Below, piece after piece: positions 11,552-20,861 of a stretch of DNA of 64,000 nt; positions within the stretch are counted from its first letter, which is position 1; every line of letters begins with the position of its first letter. The stretch is from assembly GCF_037102585.1 (NCBI RefSeq), contig NW_027043824.1, positions 248,001 to 312,000 on the forward strand, written 5' to 3'. Both the position numbers and the translations under genes were made by a program. The notes below the pieces were generated by a model. It saw only the letters and a program-made list of their open reading frames with translations. It made no database searches and was not told the DNA's origin. The DNA is from Saccharomycopsis crataegensis (lineage: Eukaryota; Ascomycota; Saccharomycetes; Ascoideales; Saccharomycopsidaceae).

Positions 11552-12161
11552 GGTTCTATGAGGAGTGGTGGTGGTGATACAATGGTTAGTTATTTAATTA
11601 ATTAATCATCATCGGGCGATTTGTCAGGAGATTTTCGTTCCATTTTATGTGCTTTTTTTTTTATCTTTTTTTCACCTTCAGTTGTAGAGCAGGTAGGCTA
11701 TTTCGGACTTTTTAGCCTCTGCCAGAGGGAGACTGACTCACTTAGTCGTGATGCTTCTGGGAGGTTGGGTTATTTGGAAATATCTTCACTTTTTACCTCT
11801 TTTTTGGCGACACTTCTGTGTTTTCCAGGAATTTTCCGCGTTATAATAATAATACTGGATCGTATTGTTATTTCTTGGACCACCGACGTCTCTATTTGTT
11901 TTGGTTGGGGGCAACGCCGATCTTTTTCTTTTACGGTACCCCAGATTTCACACCCATTTTCTCCACACTTTATTGATTGACACCTATTGGCCACATACGC
12001 CGTTCAAATGAACATTCAATAAAAATATACACAAATTAATCAGTAGCAAGTTTCTTAATGACAGTACACAACTTTAATACTACCAATGGGGCAGAAAAAA
12101 ATAAATGAAAAAAATTATAAAAAAAAACAAAAAAAAAACAACATAAAACGAAGAGAAATCG
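11552..12161. other. Spacer between the tandem dehydrogenase genes
   Basis: Promoter of the downstream dehydrogenase and 3' region of the upstream one. The open frames here have no protein-like character. I see no repeat. Confidence 0.55.
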
Positions 12162-13232
12162 TTAGTCCTCGTCGGTTGGACCATCAATCATAATCTTGAT
12201 AGCTTTACCAGTGGCAGCAAAGTCGTAAGCTTTGATGGCCTCTTTGAAGGTAAATCTGTGGGTGATCAACAAGCTGCCGTCGACTTTGCCGTTGGCCAAC
12301 AACTTCACGGCATCTTCGTAATCGCCGAAATTATATCTGAACGATCCTTTAACCACCGCTTCTGTCACACCAATGGCACCAATTGGGAACCCATTGACTT
12401 CGTTCCCGCTCATTCCCACTTGGACATAAGTCCCAGCATTCCCAGTAGCAGCCACCCCGACTTGGATACATGGAGGAGCACCAGTAGCCTCCAAAACAAC
12501 TTGGGGAACAAAATAGGTCTGGTGCAATTTCTTGACGATTTCTGCTGGAGCAACTCCTTTGTCGTTGCTCGAGTTATACACCGCGGTGGCCCCCAATTTT
12601 TTCGCCATTTCTAACTTGTCGTCAAACAAATCAATCACCAAGATATCAGTAGCACCGTACGCCTTGGCGGTGGCAGTGATCAACAAACCAATTGGACCAG
12701 CACCAAACACGTACACTGACGACCCGAAAGTGGTGTTTCCCAATTTGTTAGCGTGGACAGCAACTGCCAAAGGTTCACAGAGCGCACCGTCTTCAAAGGA
12801 AACGGTGTCAGGCAAAGGGTAGACAAAATCTTCTGGGACTGTAAAGTATCTTGCCAACGTACCATCGTAAGGAGGAGTAGCGGCAAAGGCCATGTGTGGG
12901 CACAAGTTGTAAAGACCTCTCATGGTTTCTTTAGAATAACGTGATGGGTACCCAGGTTCCACCGCCACTCTGTCGCCAACCTTGACATTAGTCACGGCTG
13001 AACCAACTTCCACAATCACCCCAGAAGATTCATGACCCAAGACCATTGGGGATTTGACCACGAATGGTCCAGTTTCACCATGCTGGACGTAATGGACATC
13101 GGACCCGCAAATCCCAGTTTTCTTGATGGCGATTCTCACAAAATGGGGATCTTGTAGTTTAGGCACCGGTCTATCTTCATAGACAATGTCGTGCTTCTTT
13201 CTGAGGACCACGGAAGGATTGACGGATGGCAT
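12162..13232 (-). CDS. XYL2: NAD-dependent xylitol dehydrogenase
   Basis: Converts xylitol to D-xylulose (NAD+), the second step of fungal xylose use; related enzymes also oxidise sorbitol. The 356-aa protein starts at the ATG at 13232 (MPSVNPSVVL), which matches the family N-terminus. The frame stays open for about 120 codons further upstream but encodes low-complexity sequence there. Catalytic zinc ligands are Cys42 (TGICGSDVHYV) and His67-Glu68 (GHESSGV). The lobe segment EPGYPSRYSKETMRGLYNLC lacks the full structural-zinc cysteine set, as in known yeast xylitol dehydrogenases. The NAD motif is GAGPIGLL followed by VIDLFDDKL. It is the likely ancestor or sister of the tandem copy at 10439-11551. 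Confidence 0.9.
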   Translation of the reverse strand: MPSVNPSVVLRKKHDIVYEDRPVPKLQDPHFVRIAIKKTGICGSDVHYVQHGETGPFVVKSPMVLGHESSGVIVEVGSAVTNVKVGDRVAVEPGYPSRYSKETMRGLYNLCPHMAFAATPPYDGTLARYFTVPEDFVYPLPDTVSFEDGALCEPLAVAVHANKLGNTTFGSSVYVFGAGPIGLLITATAKAYGATDILVIDLFDDKLEMAKKLGATAVYNSSNDKGVAPAEIVKKLHQTYFVPQVVLEATGAPPCIQVGVAATGNAGTYVQVGMSGNEVNGFPIGAIGVTEAVVKGSFRYNFGDYEDAVKLLANGKVDGSLLITHRFTFKEAIKAYDFAATGKAIKIMIDGPTDED

Positions 13233-13717
13233 TTTTTCGGTATTTTGTGATGAATTGTATCTATCTGGGGAGGGGAATGAAGAAGAGAAGAAGTGGAAAA
13301 GAGTGAGTGGAAAAGAAAAAGTGGAAAAGAAAAAACAAAAAAAAAAAAGGGAGAGTGGTGGTGGTTGAAGGCAGCGTTTTATACTGACATTTTTGTGTGG
13401 TGGTGGGGCATCAAGGGGGCCCTTAACCCCCCGCCACTTTGGTTTTTGACAGCCTTTTTGGTCCTCGCACCAACAAACAGCCATCCATTTCTTGATGGGT
13501 CGCCGCTGGCATTGGGGTGTAAGGGCGTGATTATTTATTACGGTTGATATATGCTGTTTCGTCGTCTCTGTCATCTCTTCTACGTCTAGCACCATTTGAG
13601 GATATTCATCTCTCTCTCTCTCTTTCTCTCTTACAACTTCAATGTTCTTTATTTTACAATTATCATAAAAGCAATCTAATTAATCATCCAATACACCCAC
13701 CCTGTATACAAAACAAA
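13233..13717. promoter_or_regulatory. XYL2 promoter with C/G-rich Mig1-like motif
   Basis: Upstream region of XYL2, with pyrimidine-rich runs. CCCCGC at 13429-13434 (GCGGGG on the gene strand) fits the core of a Mig1/Cre1 glucose-repression site, which would suit a xylose-pathway gene. That regulatory reading is an inference. Confidence 0.3.
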
Positions 13718-16303
13718 CTACGACATCTCCAGCGAGAAAATCGAGCTCACCACCCACTGCCATTCCACAACAATTCCCGTCTTCTTTTGCTTTTCACAAA
13801 CTTGTTGGAACTTCTCCACCACCGTAGCCTCCAGACCTTCGTCAACCCCCTTTCTGATCAAATAACACGTTTTCTCATCATCGCAGTACTCCAATTGCTT
13901 AGGCTTTACCCCACTAGCACTTTTAAGTAACTTCACTTTAGATGGACTACCATGGGCCCCCAATATTCGATTAAGCACCGAGGGACCTCCTGGGACCGCC
14001 CCGGTAATATTGAACCGGATCCCACTGAATAATTTGGTTTTCCGGTCTTGCCATCTTTTCAATAACTCTTCCACCGTGATCCCCAACTCATTCTTCGCTC
14101 CAGAATCGTAATGATCAAGCAGATACTTTTCAGGATCGATTTCCTTGCCATTTTTAACAAGATCCTCAATGAATTTCGGATGAAGAATATATTTTGGACC
14201 GTTAGCCAATACCGATAGAAACTTTTCGGTCCTCATTATTCGCGGAGCGATTATGGTGTTACCATCGGCTGGGTCTTTGGCAACGCTTACCCCAAGTGAC
14301 TGGAGCATTCGCAAATCAGCCCCAGTAATGTCATCACAACCGGTGGTGACGATCCGGAGATCGAGCAATTTATTTTTCGATTTGGATTTCTTGGAAGGGG
14401 TACTAATGATATCTGAGGTGAGCGATTTTCTTTTCAATTGTTTGAGTCTTTCAGCTTCGGCAACTTCTTCTGGAAGCTTTGGAATACTTTTAGTTAATCT
14501 TTGCTTTTGGAACTTGTTGAGATCTTCCATATCAGAATGCAATTTCTCGGCGGCCTTTTTGGCGGCTTTTCTTCCTCCGTAGATAGGAGGAGGAATAGTA
14601 TATTCAGGAGTTGGGGCGTTTGGTATAATATTTTTCGGGGATGTCCCATTTTCTATTTTTGAAGATTTAAGTTCCTGGTTATTTTTCAACTCTTTGGCGT
14701 CGGTTTTTTCTGCTTTGCCTATCTTATCATGATCCTTATCTTCTTGCTTCTTATCATCTTGCTCTTCATCCTTTTTTTCTTCATCTTTTTTATCTTCATC
14801 TTTTTTCTTCTTCTGCTCGTCAACCTCGATGTTAAGGATCTCCTCCTGTTTTCCATCATCCTCTTTATTGTCTTGGATTATTTTGTCATTATCAATGAAT
14901 ATTTCCTTATCATCGATATTTTTTTGTGTATCAATGATCCCTTCACTACCATCACTATTCTCAACCTCTTCCTCCTCTTCCTTTGTATCTTGATCCTTCA
15001 TATAATTAGCGTCCCAAAACTTCCTGATGCTCTCCTCATCAAAACTCACTTGTCCCAACATGTCTTTTTCGGTCTCGGCATTTCTAATATCCATGCCATC
15101 ATCATCTTTTACTATCCGCCATTCTTTATAGCATTTTTCCAACCAATGATGGTTCCTTACTTTGACATTCTCCCAAAGTAACCCCGCGTCATATTTGGCG
15201 CCCCCGGGCTTAGAACAAATCAAGTAATCAACTTTTGTCGTTAATGATTTCGAATATTTCGCCCCCAATCCTTCGATCAACGCCTCAACGTACCCACGAC
15301 CGTCTCCACTATAATTCGTCGCCGCAAAAATCAAGTTGTCAAATACCGGCAATCCAGTTCTGCTCACTGGATAATGAAGCATATTATTAAATGGAGAATG
15401 GTATTTTTCCATCGAAACCATCGACATTAACCAAGTCATATTCCCCACGGTATTCCCGACTTTCGAAGCTCGTACGTAATCCAACCCGGCACGATAATTA
15501 CCAATATAACAATTCTCGTTTCCCGGAGTAATCTCGTAATTAATACTGCCTCCACCGTGAATAATTAACGATTCCAACACATTTCTCATTCGTAATCCTA
15601 AATGTAAGTCATTAGATAAATAAAAACGTTTCCCGGTTAAATATTCTTTAATTTGCATCTCCACATCGTCGGTGCTCTGTTGATATACTTTCTCATTGAG
15701 GGTCTCCAAGTGTTGGTACTCTGATCCTTGTAATAGGTATTTCTGTTCGTTGACGTGTTGTTTGGATTTAATACACTCGTCGACCCATTGGGGCAATACG
15801 CATTTGATTCGTTTCTCCGGCACCAGCAGGGCAATGATGAACGCATCGCTACCGGTGGTCGCTCCTATCACATGGGTGGTGAACTTGGTCACCGCGGTGG
15901 CACAATGACCTCCATGAGCTATAATTATCGCCTCTAATACTTGGCGATCTCCCGATGGAATATCATCGCTGATGGTGGCAAACACTCCACGGAGGAAATG
16001 GTACGGCACGACAGAATACGGCCGGAGACTCGCCAAACGGGTCTGGGAAATCGTATCTTCCACCCATTCTGGGGTCACAATCGGAATCATATGATCAATG
16101 GCAAATTGATACTCTGGGAAATCGGTATTGGTGGCGATGATATGTGATAACCCAAACCGATCTTTATTGATGGTGGCGGTGGTGATGCACGACGCACCGA
16201 ATTTCGTTAGTTGTTGGCAAATCCCATCGAATTTGACACCTTGGAATTGCAGCGACTGTACCACGAGAACATTGTACCCTTGGAAGTATTTCTTGGGCGA
16301 CAT
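13718..16303 (-). CDS. RTT107: Rtt107-type BRCT-repeat DNA damage scaffold
   Basis: Genome-maintenance scaffold that in yeast binds phosphorylated H2A and recruits Slx4 and the Smc5/6 complex during replication stress. The 861-aa protein shows the Rtt107/Brc1 layout: four BRCT repeats in the N-terminal half (about 1-90, 100-190, 225-315 and 325-410, each ending in a Trp-containing helix such as PEWVEDTI or PQWVDECI), a highly acidic Lys/Glu/Asp linker (about 420-560) and a C-terminal BRCT pair (about 655-745 and 770-861). In Rtt107 this last pair reads gamma-H2A. The S. cerevisiae protein is longer (about 1070 aa), mainly in the linker. It is divergent from SLD2 with only 211 bp between the start codons. 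Confidence 0.88.
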   Translation of the reverse strand: MSPKKYFQGYNVLVVQSLQFQGVKFDGICQQLTKFGASCITTATINKDRFGLSHIIATNTDFPEYQFAIDHMIPIVTPEWVEDTISQTRLASLRPYSVVPYHFLRGVFATISDDIPSGDRQVLEAIIIAHGGHCATAVTKFTTHVIGATTGSDAFIIALLVPEKRIKCVLPQWVDECIKSKQHVNEQKYLLQGSEYQHLETLNEKVYQQSTDDVEMQIKEYLTGKRFYLSNDLHLGLRMRNVLESLIIHGGGSINYEITPGNENCYIGNYRAGLDYVRASKVGNTVGNMTWLMSMVSMEKYHSPFNNMLHYPVSRTGLPVFDNLIFAATNYSGDGRGYVEALIEGLGAKYSKSLTTKVDYLICSKPGGAKYDAGLLWENVKVRNHHWLEKCYKEWRIVKDDDGMDIRNAETEKDMLGQVSFDEESIRKFWDANYMKDQDTKEEEEEVENSDGSEGIIDTQKNIDDKEIFIDNDKIIQDNKEDDGKQEEILNIEVDEQKKKKDEDKKDEEKKDEEQDDKKQEDKDHDKIGKAEKTDAKELKNNQELKSSKIENGTSPKNIIPNAPTPEYTIPPPIYGGRKAAKKAAEKLHSDMEDLNKFQKQRLTKSIPKLPEEVAEAERLKQLKRKSLTSDIISTPSKKSKSKNKLLDLRIVTTGCDDITGADLRMLQSLGVSVAKDPADGNTIIAPRIMRTEKFLSVLANGPKYILHPKFIEDLVKNGKEIDPEKYLLDHYDSGAKNELGITVEELLKRWQDRKTKLFSGIRFNITGAVPGGPSVLNRILGAHGSPSKVKLLKSASGVKPKQLEYCDDEKTCYLIRKGVDEGLEATVVEKFQQVCEKQKKTGIVVEWQWVVSSIFSLEMS

Positions 16304-16514
16304 TTTTGCAGTGATAAATGGGCGGCATCAATTGTGATCTTGATGATGGAAGTCATTTCAAAACAATTAACAGAAAAAAAAGTCGCGTTCTTTTCTCACT
16401 CACGTGAAACGTAAATAAATAAATAAATAAATAAAAATTAGTTTCGCGTCGCAACTCATCTCTCTTTTCTCTTTCTGTTCTTTCGAATACCATTATTATT
16501 ACCATTAGTGAACA
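16304..16514. promoter_or_regulatory. Shared divergent promoter RTT107/SLD2
   Basis: A 211-bp bidirectional promoter. It contains CACGTG at about 16402, two CGCG cores (GTCGCGTTC near 16382 and TTTCGCGTCG near 16443) and an (AAAT)n run at about 16411-16437. TTTCGCG is the complement of the Swi4-type CGCGAAA. CGCG cores are typical of MBF/SBF-controlled G1/S genes, so co-regulation of these two replication genes is plausible. Confidence 0.4.
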
Positions 16515-18131
16515 ATGCTGTTGGAAACTTTGAAACGAAGTCTTAAGGATTGGGAAAAACAGTTCACAAAAGACCATGATCGGAAACCGTCCAAAGCGGA
16601 CATCAAAGCCCATCCAGATATCGAATCGAAATACAAAGAGTATAAAGTGTTGAGATATGGCGGCAAGGAGAAACCAGAGACTCGAGACCATCATCATAGA
16701 TCAATGCACCATCAGCATTTCAAAGATCCATCGCAAAAACCGGTTAGATCAAAAGAATTCGTCAACACTTTTGGTTTACGTACCCCCGATAAATCTTCTC
16801 CTGACACTACTAGATCAGTTCACCAATCACCAGCAGAGTCTCCTAGCAAACAGGTAGTGGAACTTGGACCAACCCCACAATTGAACGGTCGATTACTCGG
16901 AATATTTGAGGAATCATCAGGGATGGTCAAAACAAAAACTACCGGGCAATCTGATTTCGCTACTCCTACAAAAGATGTTGAAGGATCACCATCGGTTTCG
17001 CGAACCATCATCACCCTCACCCCAACTGCAAAACGGAAAATTGACTTTAGCGAAATTAATAGCGAAGACGAAGATGAGACTTCCACCATTATAGTGACTC
17101 CTAAGAAAAAACCTAGTGGGATATTCTTAAGACCTTCCAAATTTACTAAGTTGACCCTTGATAAATATAGTACCCCGACTCATAACAGGATCCTCAGATC
17201 CCCAGTGAAAACTCCTAATAGATCATCTCCTATAAAGCCGATAGAAATGACCCCAAGGTACTTATCCCAAGGGGCAACGGTATCAATCCAGTCTCCCGAG
17301 AAAAGCCCGTGTCGTAGCGACGACAGCAACACTAAATTAATATCCCCTTCGGTATTCAAGTATCAAAACCGCATTACTTTCAAACGCGATAAAGGTCTTA
17401 AGCGCCGGTCGCTTAGTGAAATATTCCAAGAAGTGGAGGAACTCAAACAAAAGAGTATTGCCGATGACGAGCAAATGAAATTGGAGATTGCTCTGGATTT
17501 GAAAGAGCAACAGCTTTTAGCAGATATCGAACGAGAGGATATGGAAAACGGGATGTTAGAACCGACAGACCGGTTCGAACTCACCGGGGATATGGGACGG
17601 CCTAAAAATGAATTTGAAAATGAATTGGAAGACGAAAAGGAAGAAAGTGTATCGACAGCTGGTGATAATGTTGGGCCAGATGATCATAAGACCGCGTATT
17701 GGAAAAAGAAAAAGAAGGTGAAACGTCAAACTAGAAGAGTTAAAATGAAGAGTAGAGAAAACTTTGAAGAAGCCAATATCACCGACAATGATGAAATTGT
17801 TGGGGAGATCGCTTCTTTGAAGCAAAGGCAATTGGCTGGAGTGACCCATCTTAGTACTCGATCGTCAACGGTTTCTGAAACCGAGACGATTTTCTCTATA
17901 AACTATAATGAACAGAAGGAAGAAGAAAACCAAGAAGAAGAAGAAGTCTACAAAGAAGAGGAAATAGGTGAGGAAGAAGTCAATGATTCGGATGAAGAAT
18001 ATAATGCGGAAGACGTTATTCAGGAAGTTTCTAATCTGAAATCCTCTGGGCAAGCGGTTATCAATAAGAATTTTAAGCGGTATAAATTGAAGAAAAGAGG
18101 GGGAGGAAGATTCGGAAGGTTTAGAAGATAG
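16515..18131 (+). CDS. SLD2: Sld2/Drc1 DNA replication initiation factor
   Basis: CDK-regulated factor that, once phosphorylated, binds the BRCT repeats of Dpb11 and helps load GINS and polymerase epsilon at origins. The 538-aa protein has the Sld2 N-terminal domain (LKRSLKDWEKQFTKDHDRKP, with KYKEYKVLR shortly after) and the conserved motif VVELGPTPQLNGRLLGIFE around residues 114-132, matching the GPTPQ...IF element of S. cerevisiae Sld2. Numerous SP/TP sites (for example TPDKSSP, ATPTK, SPVKTP) fit CDK control. The C-terminal third is acidic and then basic, ending GRFGRFRR. The start ATG at 16515 is the first in frame and begins the conserved domain. Divergent from RTT107. Confidence 0.92.
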   Translation: MLLETLKRSLKDWEKQFTKDHDRKPSKADIKAHPDIESKYKEYKVLRYGGKEKPETRDHHHRSMHHQHFKDPSQKPVRSKEFVNTFGLRTPDKSSPDTTRSVHQSPAESPSKQVVELGPTPQLNGRLLGIFEESSGMVKTKTTGQSDFATPTKDVEGSPSVSRTIITLTPTAKRKIDFSEINSEDEDETSTIIVTPKKKPSGIFLRPSKFTKLTLDKYSTPTHNRILRSPVKTPNRSSPIKPIEMTPRYLSQGATVSIQSPEKSPCRSDDSNTKLISPSVFKYQNRITFKRDKGLKRRSLSEIFQEVEELKQKSIADDEQMKLEIALDLKEQQLLADIEREDMENGMLEPTDRFELTGDMGRPKNEFENELEDEKEESVSTAGDNVGPDDHKTAYWKKKKKVKRQTRRVKMKSRENFEEANITDNDEIVGEIASLKQRQLAGVTHLSTRSSTVSETETIFSINYNEQKEEENQEEEEVYKEEEIGEEEVNDSDEEYNAEDVIQEVSNLKSSGQAVINKNFKRYKLKKRGGGRFGRFRR

Positions 18132-18465
18132 AATTCCGTTTCATTTTTGTATTATAGAAGTGTATATATTGTGATATCATTCTTATACTGAAAAGAAATT
18201 CAACCTTGGTAATATACATATGTATCCATTAGAGAAATTTGCAGGAAATATAATAATCATATTCATTTATAGCGATAATAATATCATTACTAATGAGCGG
18301 TTTTTAGACCCAATTTGTCTGCCAATTCAATCGTATTTATAAACAATGTAATATTATTAGTATACTACTAAGAAAACCATACACTTAAGAACAAAGTATA
18401 TGATTCAAAGCACTTTAAAAACCAATTTAAAAACCAAAGACAGAGAGAGAGAGAGAGAAAAAAAA

Positions 18466-18532
<67 letters not shown>

Positions 18533-18589
18533 GCAACACAAGAGCTTCCTATATTTTAAAAACAGTTGTCAATCTCCATTTCTCACTTT
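18132..18589. other. Convergent 3' region with (AAAT)n microsatellite
   Basis: Spacer between the 3' ends of SLD2 and DAK. It contains a (GA)n run at about 18441-18458 and the tetranucleotide repeat described separately. No gene seen. Confidence 0.6.
18464..18532. repeat. (AAAT)n microsatellite, about 17 units
   Basis: Uninterrupted AAAT tetranucleotide repeat in the intergenic region between SLD2 and DAK. Confidence 0.95.
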
Positions 18590-20494
18590 TCAAAAAAAAC
18601 CCTTGACACCCCCATCAATGATCGCAGCTAACCCAATGGCCCCTGGATCAGGAACCCCTTCTTCATCATCTTCTGCCTCCAAATCCTCTGCGGCCCCAGA
18701 CTTTGCACCCCCCGTTGCATAAGATTTCTTCAATTCATCTTTAGACACGTACGATGCCCTACCAAACTTTGCGTCCAACTTTTTGGTGGCCTTAGCACTA
18801 CGGATTGCGACGTTTCTTGCCTCTTGGAGGTCCGATGTGTTGGATAATGCCTCGACAAATGGTTGTAAAGTATCGATCAAGGTCTTATCTCCCGCACGAG
18901 CCCGGGTGTATTTGAAAAGCGATTCCAACGCTCCAGATAATGCTGCGGCAAACGTGGCGATGGTGAGGGAAGATTGGGATTGGGATTCCTGTTTTAAAGA
19001 TTTGGCCAATGATGACATGAAGATCGAGTACAATCCTCCAGAAGTCCCGCCCATGGAGTCTTCCAAAAGATTAGCAAGTTCGAAAATCACGGCAACAGGA
19101 TCATCCAAATGGGTGGCAAGAGTGGAGGTTGGGTCATCCAAAGCTTTGGAAATGGCATTAGCCCCGGCAAGCAAGGTTTCACCGCAATCACCATCGCCGG
19201 CAATGATATCATAATTAGTAACTTTTGGTTCAAGTTGACGAACCCTGGTAATTGCCGACTTGAGGATGTTACTGGTGATGGACGAGGATATTTTCAAGTG
19301 AGACTTCACGGCGGTGGTGGTGCTCAGGACATCGGTGGTTGGATGTTTGAGAGTCGATGGGATCGCTTGGGTTTTGGATGGCCACTGAATGCCGGAATTC
19401 CAGCCAATACAGTTCGAAGGTTTATCTAATTGATCAAGAATGAAATTTTCCTCGTCCCCGGCCACGTCAAGGTTAGTTAAAGTGATGGAGAACCCATTAC
19501 CGTTAATGGAGGTGACGAAATTCCCAATGTAAGTTCTAACCGGAATGATTTTGTAAATCGAAGATAATTGTTCCAACACGATTTCGGCAATGGCAAACAA
19601 TTCCACGTTAGAAGTACCTCCTAAATTGTTGATCAAAAGCACTGATTTATCAGAATCGTTGAATTTCACGTAACTACGGTCGGCATCATCTTGACTTAAA
19701 AGGTATTGTAACAATTCCTCCACCAACTTAGAAATATGAGGAATTTTGATTCTTTTAACCCCAGTTTCATTATGAATACCCATACCAATTTCACATTGGT
19801 CCAATGGTAATTTGTTGGTCTTTTCTTCTTCTTCTTCTTCTTCCTTGGTGAGTTTTCTACCAGGAAGAGAACAATGATCCAACGATGCCCCAATGGTAAC
19901 CAAACTACCAATGAATTTCTCCACTGCCGCCACCACGGTCTTGAGGTCTTCACCTTGAGCAGCAAGACCTCCCGCCACTTTATGAGCCAATGCAGTCCCA
20001 GCAAGGGCTCTTCTACCAACCAATCCACCATTGGCTTTGCCGACAGAAACATCATCTTCAACAATCACCATTTCAGCAACATGCCCCAAACTCTTGGCCC
20101 TTTCCAAGGCAAGCCCAAAATGTAACACGTCTCCGGTATAATTTTTGACGACAATCAAGAATTGTTTAGCAGGCAATCCGTGGGATTTGGTCAAGTCGGC
20201 GATGGTGACGATTGCTGATAAGATTTGTTTAGTGGAAGGCGAGGCAAACATGTTCCCAGCCACCGCGGCACTCAAGAGATTATCACCGACAAAACCAGCG
20301 TGTAATGGTTCATGGCCAGCCCCACCACCGGAGATCACCACGACTTTACGACGAGGGTCCAAGATGGCATTTTTGTCGAAAATCACCTTTTCAGACTCGA
20401 TCAATGCGAGCTGGGGGTTAGAGGCAACGGTTGATTTCAAAGCAGCGAGGATGAGGTCGACGTTACTGAAGTCCCAGTGTTTGTGAGCGGACAT
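18590..20494 (-). CDS. DAK: Dihydroxyacetone kinase
   Basis: Single-chain ATP-dependent kinase that phosphorylates dihydroxyacetone (and glyceraldehyde) to feed glycolysis and to detoxify dihydroxyacetone. In 634 aa the N-terminal DhaK domain has GGGAGHEP (57-64) and the substrate-anchoring histidine in GMGIHNETG (His241). The C-terminal DhaL domain has the Mg-ATP motif GDGDCGETLLAG (about residues 430-441) and DSMGGTSGG. Insertions explain the length beyond S. cerevisiae Dak1: a Glu run (about 218-225) inside DhaK and an acidic stretch near the end. There is no peroxisomal SKL-type ending (the protein ends VKGFF), so it is probably cytosolic. Confidence 0.95.
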   Translation of the reverse strand: MSAHKHWDFSNVDLILAALKSTVASNPQLALIESEKVIFDKNAILDPRRKVVVISGGGAGHEPLHAGFVGDNLLSAAVAGNMFASPSTKQILSAIVTIADLTKSHGLPAKQFLIVVKNYTGDVLHFGLALERAKSLGHVAEMVIVEDDVSVGKANGGLVGRRALAGTALAHKVAGGLAAQGEDLKTVVAAVEKFIGSLVTIGASLDHCSLPGRKLTKEEEEEEEKTNKLPLDQCEIGMGIHNETGVKRIKIPHISKLVEELLQYLLSQDDADRSYVKFNDSDKSVLLINNLGGTSNVELFAIAEIVLEQLSSIYKIIPVRTYIGNFVTSINGNGFSITLTNLDVAGDEENFILDQLDKPSNCIGWNSGIQWPSKTQAIPSTLKHPTTDVLSTTTAVKSHLKISSSITSNILKSAITRVRQLEPKVTNYDIIAGDGDCGETLLAGANAISKALDDPTSTLATHLDDPVAVIFELANLLEDSMGGTSGGLYSIFMSSLAKSLKQESQSQSSLTIATFAAALSGALESLFKYTRARAGDKTLIDTLQPFVEALSNTSDLQEARNVAIRSAKATKKLDAKFGRASYVSKDELKKSYATGGAKSGAAEDLEAEDDEEGVPDPGAIGLAAIIDGGVKGFF

Positions 20495-20861
20495 GTTGTG
20501 TATATATGTGTATGTGGATTTTATCTAATATATTTATATATATTATTTTGGCAATTATATATCTGGAGTTGCAAGATAAGATAATAATTAATAAGAAAAC
20601 CACGTATGATTAGTGTGACAACAAAAATTCTGTCAGAAATAGCAGAAAAGTGGGGAGACGCAAAAAAAAAAGGTGGAGACAGTGGAGGGAGGAGACAGTG
20701 GAGGGAGGGCTTTGCCGGTACCCGGTCCGTTTTTTTCTTCTCGTCTTCTTCTTCTTCTACATCCTACATCTCATCTTCTATTACTGATATTATTAATGTA
20801 CTATATTATTATATTATTATATTATTATATCGAATATTGAATCCTTATTATTATCATTTTT
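20495..20861. other. DAK promoter region, no gene seen
   Basis: Region between the DAK start and the 3' end of the thioesterase gene. It holds (TA)-rich sequence near 20500-20560, a purine-rich patch with two GTGGAGGGAGG-like copies (about 20680-20710) and ATT/TAT repeats at about 20798-20830. Confidence 0.5.

Noticed and set aside
13233-13595. 120-codon N-terminal extension of XYL2
   Set aside because: Low-complexity Phe/Ser/Pro sequence with no dehydrogenase similarity; family proteins start at the ATG at 13232.
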